Positions 24,323-32,934 of a stretch of DNA of 48,094 bases are shown here, one piece after another. A program made the position numbers and the translations under genes. The DNA is from Ruminococcus sp. (GTDB taxonomy: Bacteria > Bacillota > Clostridia > Lachnospirales > Lachnospiraceae). Below the pieces are notes generated by a model, which saw only the letters and a program-made list of their open reading frames with translations, made no database searches and was not told the origin of the DNA. The stretch covers positions 1 to 48,094 of the forward strand of contig JAMPIB010000023.1 in NCBI GenBank assembly GCA_023663085.1. The letters run 5' to 3'. How positions within the stretch are numbered: position 1 is the stretch's first letter; the number at the start of each line of letters is the position of its first letter.

Positions 24323-25201
24323 TTAATCGACAGTTTGGGCTGTCTTCTTCCGGCGGCGGATGAGGATGTCGGCGGCAAGGGAGACTATGACGAAGGCGGC
24401 GGCGAGAAGCTGGGATACGGGAAGGGTGGTTCCGGGAACGAAAAGCTGATCCGTGCGGATGCCTTCTATCCAGAACCTGCCGAGGCCGTAGCCGCCCATA
24501 TAAAGAAGCCACATTTCGCCCTCAAATTTTTTATGTTTACGGTACAGGAGCATAACAGCGAGCAGGAGCAGGTTCCAGAGACATTCATAGAAAAATGTCG
24601 GGTGTACCTGAATGTAATTCACGCCTTCCTCTATGTGCGCCGCCACATTGACAGAAATATCCCTGATGCGGACCGCGTCGATCGGGAGACGCATGGCAAA
24701 CAGATTATCCGTGTATTCCCCGAATACCTCCCTGTTAAAGAAATTGCCCCAGCGGCCGATCGCCTGTCCTAAGATCAGACCGGGCACACAGATATCCACA
24801 AGCTGCAAAAAACTGTACTTTTTGATACGGCAGTAAACATACAAAGTGATAAAAGCCGCGATCACGGCACCGTAAATAGCCAGTCCGCCGTTTCGCAGAT
24901 TAAAGATTTCCAGAAGATTATCTTTATACATATCCCATTCAAAGACCACGTAATAAATCCTGGCGCCGAGAATGGAAAAGATCAGTTCGTAAATGATAAC
25001 ATCCCAGATAATATCGGGATCGACTTTTTCTTTTCTGGCAACATGCGCCGCCATAAAGACACCGCTTAAGACGCCGATACCGATCAGTACACCGTAAAGA
25101 GCGATCTGAAAACCGAATATATGAAAAGATTTCGGCACATTTTTCAGATACAGTCCTATTCCCGGAAATGCGATGTCCGTTACATCCATAATATTGTTCA
25201 T
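24323..25201 (-). CDS. lgt: Prolipoprotein diacylglyceryl transferase
   Basis: A 292-residue membrane enzyme that transfers diacylglycerol from phosphatidylglycerol to the lipobox Cys of prolipoproteins. About seven helices are visible. The Lgt signature is seen in GGLAIYGAVIAAF (with the catalytic-region Tyr), GQAIGRWGNFFNREVFG near residues 142-158 and HPTFFYECLWN. The C-terminal GRFWIEGIRTDQL holds the conserved Arg. The ending RRRKKTAQ is basic. A lipoprotein substrate is encoded at 43728-45080. The gene lies 32 bases past ychF, so they may share a transcript. Confidence 0.95.
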   Translation of the reverse strand: MNNIMDVTDIAFPGIGLYLKNVPKSFHIFGFQIALYGVLIGIGVLSGVFMAAHVARKEKVDPDIIWDVIIYELIFSILGARIYYVVFEWDMYKDNLLEIFNLRNGGLAIYGAVIAAFITLYVYCRIKKYSFLQLVDICVPGLILGQAIGRWGNFFNREVFGEYTDNLFAMRLPIDAVRIRDISVNVAAHIEEGVNYIQVHPTFFYECLWNLLLLAVMLLYRKHKKFEGEMWLLYMGGYGLGRFWIEGIRTDQLFVPGTTLPVSQLLAAAFVIVSLAADILIRRRKKTAQTVD

Positions 25202-25233
25202 GATTCAACCGCACCTTTCTCCCCATCCGCTAA

Positions 25234-26331
25234 TCAGACATTAAAACGGAACAGAATGACGTCGCCATCTTTTACAACATACTCTTTTCCTTCCATGCCG
25301 ACCAGACCTTTTTCTCTGGCCGCCGCAAGAGAACCCTGCTCTAATAAGTCTTTGTAATTAACGACTTCCGCCTTGATAAAGCCTCTCTCAAAATCGGTGT
25401 GTATCTTTCCGGCTGCCTGCGGCGCTTTGGTGCCGATCTTAATTGTCCATGCCCTCGTCTCGTCCTCCCCGGCTGTCAAAAAACTCATCAGGCCGAGCAG
25501 ATGATAACTGGCCGCGATCAGTTTCTGCAATCCCGATTCTTTTAAGCCAAGATCTTCTAAAAACATCGCCGTTTCTTCTTCGTCCAACTCCGCGATCTCC
25601 TGCTCGATCTGCGCACAGATCACAAATACCTCGCTGCCGTTTTCGGCCGCAAATCTTTTCACACTGGCTACGCCGGCGTTGCCCGCACCGTCGTCCGCCA
25701 GATCGTCCTCCGCCACGTTGGCCGCAAAGATCACCGGTTTGTACGTCAGAAGATTGTAGGATGTTAAAAGTGCCAGTTCGTCTTCATCTTCGCTCACAAA
25801 AGATCTGGCCAGTTTTCCCTCTTCCAGATGCGCTTTTATCTTTTCCAGTAATTCCAGTTCTTTGGCCAGCGTCTTGTCCATTCTGGCCCCCTTGGAAGTC
25901 TTGGCGATCCTGCGCTCCAAAATCTCCAGATCGGAGAAAATAAGTTCCAGATTAATCGTCTCGATATCACGCAGCGGGTCGATAGAACCGTCCACATGCA
26001 CGATATTCGTATCTTCAAAGCAGCGCACTACGTGTACGATGGCATCCACTTCCCGGATATTGCTCAAAAACTGATTGCCGAGTCCCTCGCCTTTGGACGC
26101 GCCTTTTACCAGTCCCGCAATATCGACAAATTCTATCGTGGCAGGCGTTACTTTTTTGGACTGATACATATCGCCAAGCAGCTTCAGTCTTTCATCAGGA
26201 ACAGCCACGATACCGATATTGGGGTCAATGGTGCAGAACGGGTAATTCGCCGACTCTGCGCCCGCTTTGGTCAATGAATTGAATAATGTACTTTTCCCGA
26301 CGTTGGGAAGTCCTACGATGCCTAGTTTCAT
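25234..26331 (-). CDS. ychF: Redox-regulated ATPase YchF (OLA1-type)
   Basis: A 365-residue Obg-family protein that binds ATP rather than GTP and associates with ribosomes. The family N-terminus is [15 protein letters not shown] with G1 GLPNVGKST. The frame is open 19 codons further upstream, but the family length (about 363-366) and sequence fix the ATG at 26331. G3 is [17 protein letters not shown], and NVAEDD stands at the G4 position that gives ATP preference. The TGS domain at the C-terminus ends [17 protein letters not shown], standard for the family. The ribosome site is weak. A terminator lies upstream. Confidence 0.96.
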   Translation of the reverse strand: MKLGIVGLPNVGKSTLFNSLTKAGAESANYPFCTIDPNIGIVAVPDERLKLLGDMYQSKKVTPATIEFVDIAGLVKGASKGEGLGNQFLSNIREVDAIVHVVRCFEDTNIVHVDGSIDPLRDIETINLELIFSDLEILERRIAKTSKGARMDKTLAKELELLEKIKAHLEEGKLARSFVSEDEDELALLTSYNLLTYKPVIFAANVAEDDLADDGAGNAGVASVKRFAAENGSEVFVICAQIEQEIAELDEEETAMFLEDLGLKESGLQKLIAASYHLLGLMSFLTAGEDETRAWTIKIGTKAPQAAGKIHTDFERGFIKAEVVNYKDLLEQGSLAAAREKGLVGMEGKEYVVKDGDVILFRFNV

Positions 26332-26400
26332 TTTATCATACCTGTCCGAAAACCTTGCTTTACAAGGGTTTTCGCCTTTCTCTATCATATAAAATACAAG

Positions 26401-26444
26401 TTAAAAAGCCTTAACGGCTATGTTAGTATAGCATAGGAAGGCTT
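26401..26444 (-). terminator. Terminator-like nested hairpin between the accessory insert and ychF
   Basis: AAGCCTT (26406-26412) and AAGGCTT (26438-26444) form the outer stem and GCTAT/ATAGC an inner stem. On the minus strand the structure is followed by TTTTAACTTG. It would stop transcripts from the fic region before ychF. Confidence 0.65.
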
Positions 26445-26509
26445 AAAAGTAAATTGACTTTCTCCCAGAGTTTGTGTCAAGTAATCAGTGGCAATTTACA
26501 AATGCCTTA

Positions 26510-26770
26510 TTAGAAATGTACTTTGATTTCAGTTATGCCCGTTGTTCCAGTTCTTCCTGCTCCCTGCGTTTCCAGAGAATGACGATCCTGATCATCAATA
26601 CTGCCATGATAATGACTGCCAGCCAGATAAAGCAGCATATACCGAGGAATGTCGGGCAGATATGCTTTCTCCTTATCCTCTGCCAAATAAACTCTGCCCG
26701 CTTTAACATCAGCCATGCCTTTTTCCATTTCCACATCAAACTGTTCTCTGGTAAGAGAACAGTAATTCAA
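26510..26770 (-). pseudogene. RelB/DinJ-like antitoxin fragment, probably degenerate
   Basis: An 86-codon frame with a TTG start that is closed upstream by a TGA. Residues 5-31 (SLTREQFDVEMEKGMADVKA, then GRVYLAED) resemble the C-terminal part of RelB/DinJ-type antitoxins. The normal DNA-binding N-terminus is missing and the rest (from about residue 32) does not look like this family. An alternative frame over the second half encodes a hydrophobic stretch with a charged tail. No toxin gene is recognisable next to it. It sits downstream of fic and is best read as a remnant of a toxin-antitoxin module; it could also be noncoding. Confidence 0.4.
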
Positions 26771-26824
26771 ATATCCCTCTTTATCGTAAGTTCATTTTAC
26801 ACTGATTATTCTTTTTTGTTTTTC

Positions 26825-27937
26825 TTACTCCTGTAATTCCTTCAAAATCTTCTTTCCATTCGCTATGGTAAAATCGCTGAAGCGATAAGCGCGAATTCTC
26901 TCTTTTACGATAAGCGGGAGCAAAAAACCATTGCCGGACAGCTTTGCACAACGATTGATGACCGTTTTATTTGAAACCTTTATCATTCTGCTCACCTCGA
27001 TCGGCGTAAACTCATACAGATGCCTCTTCAACAAAAAAATAAGGAACTCTTTTTCCTTCAGATTCAAATGAGAAAGCGCCGCATAGAGACTATCATCGCT
27101 CGTTTCTAATGACAAACTGCATACTCTCGTTGAATATAATTCAACCATGCGCAAGAAATAATCAATCCAGATTTCAGGATGTGGCGGATTATCTCTCCCG
27201 GAATAATATAGTTCAGGCAATCCCATCTGCAAAGAACGATAATATTCTTCCGCGTCATAAGCAAAATATTCTTCCAAAGAACCGATACCGCTAAAGCCAT
27301 ATCCATATTTATCCAAAACAAAACCCGACATTAAACGGGCGGTACGGCCATTCCCATCTTCAAAGGGATGTATCGTTACTAACTGATAATGCACGACCGC
27401 TGCAATGAGCAGGGGATGGTCTTCCGTTGTATTTACATACTCTACAAGTTCATCTAACAAGCCCGGAATATCAACATATTCCGGCGGAATATAATCCGCT
27501 TTTCCTGTCTCTGAATCATATACTGCAAACAGAACTCCCGGAGGCATTGCGCCACGCAATCCTGTTTTTTCTTTTGAAGCCCCCTTTTCAACCAGCGCCT
27601 GTACTTCCATGATCAGGTCTTTTGAAAAAACAGCACCCGCCTTCGCCTTCTTCTCCAAAAATTCTAATGCCATATAGTAATTTCTTACTTCCTGCTCCGG
27701 TTTCATAAAATGTTTATGGGCATCGCTTTCAATCGCTGCATCCGCCTGACCTTCCGTGAGAGGGTTTCCTTCAATTTTATTGGACGCATACGAACTTTTC
27801 TTTTTGGAATTCTTTCTAAGTTTATTGATAGTGACTGTCGGGATCACAACCGTACTTAGAGCATGGCGATTATTATCAATAGCCGATATTCTTTTTAAAA
27901 TATTATTAGTGAGATTTACCTTTATCAGAATAGCCAT
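26825..27937 (-). CDS. Fic-domain protein (class II, self-inhibited) with C-terminal winged helix
   Basis: A 370-residue Fic protein, expected to transfer AMP (or another nucleotide part) from NTP to target hydroxyls. The Fic core motif HPFEDGNGRTAR begins at His190. The inhibitory motif SNKIEGN (S52, E56, G57) precedes it, the class II arrangement in which an N-terminal helix blocks the active site. The last 80 residues (EFTPIEVSRMIKVSNKTVINRCAKLSGNGFLL) form a winged-helix DNA-binding domain, so self-regulation is likely. The ATG directly abuts the GGAG site with no spacer, so initiation may really occur a few codons later at a non-ATG codon. Three 11-base iterons lie upstream. Confidence 0.92.
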   Translation of the reverse strand: MAILIKVNLTNNILKRISAIDNNRHALSTVVIPTVTINKLRKNSKKKSSYASNKIEGNPLTEGQADAAIESDAHKHFMKPEQEVRNYYMALEFLEKKAKAGAVFSKDLIMEVQALVEKGASKEKTGLRGAMPPGVLFAVYDSETGKADYIPPEYVDIPGLLDELVEYVNTTEDHPLLIAAVVHYQLVTIHPFEDGNGRTARLMSGFVLDKYGYGFSGIGSLEEYFAYDAEEYYRSLQMGLPELYYSGRDNPPHPEIWIDYFLRMVELYSTRVCSLSLETSDDSLYAALSHLNLKEKEFLIFLLKRHLYEFTPIEVSRMIKVSNKTVINRCAKLSGNGFLLPLIVKERIRAYRFSDFTIANGKKILKELQE

Positions 27938-27946
27938 CTCCTTTTC

Positions 27947-27979
27947 CTGATAATATCAGTATACCAGTCGGCTGTTCAA
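27947..27979 (-). promoter_or_regulatory. Probable promoter of fic with palindromic -10
   Basis: On the minus strand TTGAAC (27974-27979) and TATTAT (27950-27955) are separated by 18 bases. The -10 lies inside a 13-base perfect palindrome, CTGATAATATCAG (27947-27959). The predicted start of transcription is only a few bases from the SD sequence, so the leader is extremely short. Confidence 0.6.
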
Positions 27980-27992
27980 AAATCCATTATTT

Positions 27993-28025
27993 TTTCACTA
28001 TTCTTTCACTATTCTTTCACTATTT
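27993..28025 (-). repeat. Three 11-bp iterons upstream of fic
   Basis: On the plus strand TTTCACTATTC occurs three times in tandem with an exact 11-base period (the last copy ends TTT). The array starts 14 bases upstream of the fic -35. The period of about one helical turn suggests binding sites on one face of the DNA. Confidence 0.8.
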
Positions 28026-28043
28026 TTGCACAGACGCACTCCT

Positions 28044-28925
28044 CTACCCATACCGTTTGATCTCCTTCAGCTCCTGATACAACATCTTATAATTCTCATA
28101 CCGCACCCGGCTGATATCTCCGCGTGAGACGGCCTCTTTTACGCCGCAGTCCGGCTCGTTTATATGCGCGCACCCGCGGAAACGGCAATATGGCTCATAT
28201 TGTCTGAATTCCGGATAATATATGGCGAGTTCTTCTTTGAGTATCTCTGATATGGTAAGAGACGTGAAGCCGGGCGTGTCCATGATATAGGTCTCTTCGC
28301 CCAGCGCGATGATCTCGGAATGTCTGGTGGTGTGTTTTCCCCTTTCAATCTTGCGGCTGATACTGCCAGTCTCCCTATTGGCCTCCGGCTGCAGGCAGTT
28401 GATAACCGTGGATTTACCGACGCCGCTCGGCCCGGCTACCGTCGTAGTCTTACCGGTAAGAAGGGTTTTTAGCTGTTCCATGCCGCCTTGGGTGACGGCG
28501 CTGATGAATAACACCTGATAACCGCATGTTTCATAGGCTTTCCGCAGGGCCTCGCATTCTTTATCAGAAGCGATATCCTGCTTGTTAAAACAGATGATGC
28601 AGGGAAGGTCCTGCCTCTCCATGCGGATCAGGAAACGGTCTAAAAGATTAAAATTGGGCTCCGGTTTTACAATGGCAAAGATAATGAGCGCCTGGTCGAT
28701 ATTGGCTACTGCCGGACGCAGCAATTCGTTTTTGCGCGGCAGGATCTTCGTTACGTTTCCTTCCATTTCCTGCTCATCCAGAATATCAATGTCTACATTA
28801 TCGCCTACGAGCGGTTTCACATGCACGTTACGGAAAACGCCTTTCGCACGGCATTCGTATACGCCCCTGCCTTCTACATATACATAATAAAATCCGGCAA
28901 TCCCTTTAATGATCTTCCCTGTCAT
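28044..28925 (-). CDS. rsgA: Small ribosomal subunit biogenesis GTPase RsgA
   Basis: A 293-residue circularly permuted GTPase that aids late 30S maturation. An OB-fold opens the protein (GKIIKGIAGFYYVYVEGRGVYECRAKG). The permuted GTPase motifs come in the order G4 CFNKQDI, G1 GPSGVGKST near residues 168-176, then G3 DTPGF. The C-terminal zinc motif CRFRGCAHINEPDCGVKEA is standard. It starts six bases after the prkC stop and so belongs to the stp-prkC-rsgA block common in Firmicutes. Downstream, instead of rpe and a thiamine pyrophosphokinase gene, comes the fic insert. Confidence 0.96.
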   Translation of the reverse strand: MTGKIIKGIAGFYYVYVEGRGVYECRAKGVFRNVHVKPLVGDNVDIDILDEQEMEGNVTKILPRKNELLRPAVANIDQALIIFAIVKPEPNFNLLDRFLIRMERQDLPCIICFNKQDIASDKECEALRKAYETCGYQVLFISAVTQGGMEQLKTLLTGKTTTVAGPSGVGKSTVINCLQPEANRETGSISRKIERGKHTTRHSEIIALGEETYIMDTPGFTSLTISEILKEELAIYYPEFRQYEPYCRFRGCAHINEPDCGVKEAVSRGDISRVRYENYKMLYQELKEIKRYG

Positions 28926-28931
28926 TTATCC

Positions 28932-31076
28932 TCACTCTGCTGTAAACGCTACTTCTCTCGTCACTATTTTTTGTGTAACCGTTCCTTCTATCGTAATCTG
29001 CTCGCCGGTATTCGGATCGGTTGTTGTAGAAGCCGGCGTCGTTACTATAAAGGTAAACTGAATAGTCCCTGTAGCCGACAGGATACCTGTACGATCCATC
29101 ATAATGGGAAAAGAAGCTGTCTCTGTATTTAACAACTGTGTACCATCCGCCGCCGTAAGAACCACGGCAACACTCATCCCCGGCTGATATTCGGGGTCTT
29201 CTGTCGGCGCGGTAATATTGTCTGTATATTTATAGGTGACTGCCGCCGGGCCTATACTGACTTTCAGGTCGATCGGCGTTCCCTTATCCACATAAGAGCC
29301 TTCCGAATAACTCTGATAACATACTCTGTCAGTCATTGCCGGATCCTCATGATTTGTCTGCGATATGGTTCCGGCGCTCAGTCCGCTCTCCGTGAGGATT
29401 GCCACAGCATCCATTTCCGTCTGTCCATACACATTGGGTACTCTGACTTTGGTACTCTCCGCGCCCTGACTTACGCGTATCGTAATGGCGGAACCTTTGG
29501 GCGCCATCTTTTCCGCTTCGGGCGACTGCGAAATGACATGGCCGCTCTCTACGACCGTATCATAACTTTCCGTTGCATTGACTACAAAACCGGCCTTTTC
29601 CAATATGGAAGTTGCCTCCGCCTGTGACTTTCCGATCACGGATGGTACGGCGACAGCCTCGCTCCCCTGCGCCACAGTCAGTACGACATTCTTATTTTTA
29701 TCGACCATTTCACCCGCCCTTACGCTTGCGCGGATGACAATCCCTTCTTCATAAGTATCCGACTCTTCGTATTCAATCTCCGGTGTTAATCCCAGATCGA
29801 TCAGTGCGCGCTTGACTTCATCCAGTGTCTTACCGGCGACCTCGATCATTTGCACCTGTTCAACCTCCTGCGTCTGCCCGGTTTCTTCTTCCGGTGCATC
29901 TGTTTCGCCGCCAAACAGGCCGAAAGTCCTGCCGACTAAGAAGATAATGATACCGCCTACTAAAAGCGCAGCCACAACAGCCAGTACGGTTGTGATCCTT
30001 TCCACTTTAGGATCATAATCGTCGTCCTCATCGTCTTCGTCCTCGTAATATTCCTCTTCCTCGTCGTCTTCGTCCTCGTCTTCCTCATCCTCTTCATAAC
30101 GTTCATAGTAATGACGGGAATCTTTTTTCAGACGCATGGCTTCATCCATCGAATCTCTTCTGTCACTCTGCCGCTTGATCTGGGCCATGTCTTTATCGGT
30201 TATCATTCTGGTGGACGCTTCTTCGTCGGGATCGATGACTTTGACAAAGTCTTCGTCCGGATTCATCAGAGACTGTTTCAGATCGACGATCAGTTCCCCC
30301 ATGGACTGATATCTTCTGTCGGGACTTTTCTGACAGCATTTATAAACGATCTGCTCGACGCTGATCGGTATCTCGGCAATGTACTCTCTCGGTGAAGGCA
30401 GTTCTTCCTGAATATGTTTGATAGCTATGGCTACCGTCGTCTCTCCGTTAAAGGGCACACGGCCCGTCAGCATTTCAAACATGGTGATACCGAGCGAATA
30501 GATATCGCTCTTTTCATCACTGTAACCGCCTCTGGCCTGTTCCGGCGAGGTATAGTGAACGGAACCCATGACGTTGGAGGTAATGGTATTGCTGGTCGCC
30601 GCTTTGGCGATACCGAAATCCGTCACCTTTACTTTTCCTTCTTTGGAAATAATGATATTCTGCGGTTTGATATCACGATGGATAATATGGTTATTATGTG
30701 CCGCCTCGATTCCCATCGAGACCTGGATGGCGATGCTGATGGCTTCTTTTACGGACAGTCTGGCCTTTTTTTCAATATATTTTTTCAGTGTGATGCCTTC
30801 CACCAGTTCCATAACGATATAATGGATCTCGCCTTCTTCGCCGACATCATATACATTGACAATATTCGGGTGCATCAGTCCTGCCGCCGCCTGCGCCTCT
30901 ATGCGGAACTTGGAGACAAAATTCTCGTTCTCGCCAAATTCCTGTTTCAGCACCTTGACCGCTACGAAACGGTTCAGTTTATGATCTTTTGCTTTATATA
31001 CATCTGACATGCCGCCGGTACCTATTTTTTCCAGGATCTCATACCGGTCGCCTATCATCATTCCCATCTTAATCAT
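28932..31076 (-). CDS. prkC: Ser/Thr protein kinase with PASTA repeats (PrkC/Stk1)
   Basis: A 714-residue membrane kinase that senses muropeptides or lipid II. From the ATG at 31076, preceded by GAGGTGG and overlapping the phosphatase stop, the kinase domain opens GDRYEILEKIGTGGMSDVYKA. It contains the catalytic HRDIKPQNI and DFGIAKA. A very acidic linker of about 30 residues (near 335-365) precedes one transmembrane helix (VVAALLVGGIIIFLVG). Outside lie three PASTA domains, recognisable by VPSVIGKSQAEA and VPNVYGQTEMDA, and a terminal domain of about 100 residues. An ATG four codons upstream is also possible. It pairs with the PP2C phosphatase just upstream. Confidence 0.95.
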   Translation of the reverse strand: MIKMGMMIGDRYEILEKIGTGGMSDVYKAKDHKLNRFVAVKVLKQEFGENENFVSKFRIEAQAAAGLMHPNIVNVYDVGEEGEIHYIVMELVEGITLKKYIEKKARLSVKEAISIAIQVSMGIEAAHNNHIIHRDIKPQNIIISKEGKVKVTDFGIAKAATSNTITSNVMGSVHYTSPEQARGGYSDEKSDIYSLGITMFEMLTGRVPFNGETTVAIAIKHIQEELPSPREYIAEIPISVEQIVYKCCQKSPDRRYQSMGELIVDLKQSLMNPDEDFVKVIDPDEEASTRMITDKDMAQIKRQSDRRDSMDEAMRLKKDSRHYYERYEEDEEDEDEDDEEEEYYEDEDDEDDDYDPKVERITTVLAVVAALLVGGIIIFLVGRTFGLFGGETDAPEEETGQTQEVEQVQMIEVAGKTLDEVKRALIDLGLTPEIEYEESDTYEEGIVIRASVRAGEMVDKNKNVVLTVAQGSEAVAVPSVIGKSQAEATSILEKAGFVVNATESYDTVVESGHVISQSPEAEKMAPKGSAITIRVSQGAESTKVRVPNVYGQTEMDAVAILTESGLSAGTISQTNHEDPAMTDRVCYQSYSEGSYVDKGTPIDLKVSIGPAAVTYKYTDNITAPTEDPEYQPGMSVAVVLTAADGTQLLNTETASFPIMMDRTGILSATGTIQFTFIVTTPASTTTDPNTGEQITIEGTVTQKIVTREVAFTAE

Positions 31077-31815
31077 GTTCCACCTCATCTGCTGACGGCT
31101 CTATGATGATCACCGAGATATTATCTTTGCCGCCGTTATTATTGGCCGCCTGAACCAGAGCCTCCGCTCTTTCTTTCAGGCTTTTTCCATTTTTCAATAT
31201 CTGTTGTATTTCTTCGTCTTTTACCATGTTTGTCAGGCCATCCGAGCATAGCAGTATCGTATCGCCTTCCCTCAGTTCCAGATTAAAAAAATCCGCCTCT
31301 ACGCTGTCTCTGGCGCCGATCGCTCTCGTGATGATATTTTTATCCGGATGATTTCTGGCCGACTCTCTGTCAATGCCGCCCATCCGTATCATTTCCTCTA
31401 CAAGTGAATGATCCACCGTGATCTGCTCAATATCCTCATTGACCAGATACAGTCTGCTGTCTCCTACGTTTGCAACCTCTAAATAATTCCCGATACAGGT
31501 CGCCATGACAAGCGTTGTCCCCATACCCGCAAGCGCGCGGTCTTCGCTGGCCTTCTTTCTCGTATTGGCATTGGCTTTTTCAATCGCCTTGCCGAAAATA
31601 ATGACCGGGTTTTTTTCAAAAGAAGACGTGATCTCTTCCACAATCGTCTCCACGGTGTAACGGGACGCCAGTTCTCCGGCATTATGTCCGCCCATGCCAT
31701 CAGCCACGATAAATACATTCGGAAGATTTCCGACAGGCGTCTCCGAAATATAAATATAATCCTGATTCAGTTGTCTTCTTCGTCCGATATCTGTGATCGC
31801 ATAGGACTTTAACAC
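31069..31815 (-). CDS. stp: PP2C-type Ser/Thr phosphatase (Stp/PrpC)
   Basis: A 248-residue metal-dependent phosphatase that reverses PrkC phosphorylation. The N-terminal TDIGRRRQLNQDYI, the metal motif VADGMGGHNAGE near residues 37-48, the internal GTTLVMA and GDSRLYL, and the late LLCSDGLTNMV and NNGGKDNISVIIIE are all conserved PP2C motifs. The start is GTG with AGGAGG eight bases before it. Its stop overlaps the start of prkC by eight bases, giving tight kinase/phosphatase coupling. Confidence 0.96.
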   Translation of the reverse strand: MLKSYAITDIGRRRQLNQDYIYISETPVGNLPNVFIVADGMGGHNAGELASRYTVETIVEEITSSFEKNPVIIFGKAIEKANANTRKKASEDRALAGMGTTLVMATCIGNYLEVANVGDSRLYLVNEDIEQITVDHSLVEEMIRMGGIDRESARNHPDKNIITRAIGARDSVEADFFNLELREGDTILLCSDGLTNMVKDEEIQQILKNGKSLKERAEALVQAANNNGGKDNISVIIIEPSADEVEHD

Positions 31816-31827
31816 TGTACTTCCCTC

Positions 31828-32880
31828 CTATGACTGCTTACGCATAAACTTCCATCTAAGCTGTCCGCAGGCACCATCAATATCCCTGCCCATTTCCCTT
31901 CTAATAGTAACATTTATTCCATTTTTTTCAAGTTTATTTTTAAATACCGTTACCGCTTCTTTGTCAGACTGCACGAAATCCCGCTCTTTTACAGGGTTTA
32001 TCGGTATCAGGTTCACATGACAGTTTAACGGTTTTATGAGCGCCGCAAGCTCTTTTATATCCTCTTCGGTATCATTGACGCCGCCCGCCAGACTATATTC
32101 AAAGGTAATCCGTCTCCCAGTCTGTTTAAAATAGTATGCACACGCCTGCATCAGTTCATCCAGAGAATACCGCTCGGCAATGGGCATCAGGGCGCGCCTT
32201 TTTTCATCCGTCGCCGCATGGAGCGATAAGGCGAGCGTGATCTGTAATTTTTCATCCGCCAGCCGGTACATCTGGGGAACAAGGCCGCATGTGGATACCG
32301 TCACGTTACGCTGGCTGATGTGCAGGCCGTTCTCATCCGTAAGCAGTCTGATAAAACGCAGCAGATTATCATAATTATCGAGCGGTTCGCCGCTGCCCAT
32401 CACGACCACGTTAGAGACTCTCTCCCCGGTATGGCATGTAATGGCATAGATCTGGTCGAGCATTTCCGAAGGGCGCAGGCTTCTCGCCAGTCCGTCTATC
32501 GTAGAGGCGCAAAAGCGGCACCCCATGCGGCACCCGGCCTGTGAAGAGATGCAGACGCTGTTGCCGTGTTTATAGCGCATCCAGACGCTCTCCACCAGAT
32601 TGCCGTCGGAGAGCGCGAACAGGTATTTCCTTGTCCCGTCAATCTTTGACTCCTGTACTTTTACAATTTCAAGCGCTGTATAAAAAAAGCGTTCCCGGCA
32701 TTTTTCTTTTAAGGATTTAGGGAGATTGCTCATTTGCTCATAATCTCTTGCCAGTTTTATGTGCATCCACTCATAGAGCTGCACGGCCCGGTAGGATTTT
32801 TCGCCCAATTCCTCTATCACATTTTTCAGTTCGTCGAGTGTCAGGGATTTGATATCCTGCATCTGCTCTCTATCTGTCAT
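31828..32880 (-). CDS. rlmN: 23S rRNA (A2503)/tRNA (A37) C2-methyltransferase RlmN
   Basis: A 350-residue radical SAM enzyme that methylates C2 of A2503 in 23S rRNA and A37 in some tRNAs. The [4Fe-4S] motif is CRMGCRFCAST near residues 120-130. GSGEPLDNYDN and the terminal GRDIDGACGQL, with the catalytic Cys, complete the signature. The N-terminal helical domain begins LTLDELKNVIEELG. AAGGA precedes the ATG. It sits between rsmB and stp, a conserved order. The related Cfr resistance enzyme is excluded by overall family features and context, though not proven by sequence alone. Confidence 0.95.
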   Translation of the reverse strand: MTDREQMQDIKSLTLDELKNVIEELGEKSYRAVQLYEWMHIKLARDYEQMSNLPKSLKEKCRERFFYTALEIVKVQESKIDGTRKYLFALSDGNLVESVWMRYKHGNSVCISSQAGCRMGCRFCASTIDGLARSLRPSEMLDQIYAITCHTGERVSNVVVMGSGEPLDNYDNLLRFIRLLTDENGLHISQRNVTVSTCGLVPQMYRLADEKLQITLALSLHAATDEKRRALMPIAERYSLDELMQACAYYFKQTGRRITFEYSLAGGVNDTEEDIKELAALIKPLNCHVNLIPINPVKERDFVQSDKEAVTVFKNKLEKNGINVTIRREMGRDIDGACGQLRWKFMRKQS

Positions 32881-32934
32881 ATTCGCTGTCCTTATTATGC
32901 TGGCTTCTGTGTGGAAACCGCATCTGCTGTTTCG

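Noticed and set aside
26533-26739. Alternative frame in the antitoxin-like region encoding a hydrophobic helix, considered as a type I toxin.
   Set aside because: The start lies inside the antitoxin-like coding region with no ribosome site, and no antisense RNA promoter is evident. Kept only as a remark.
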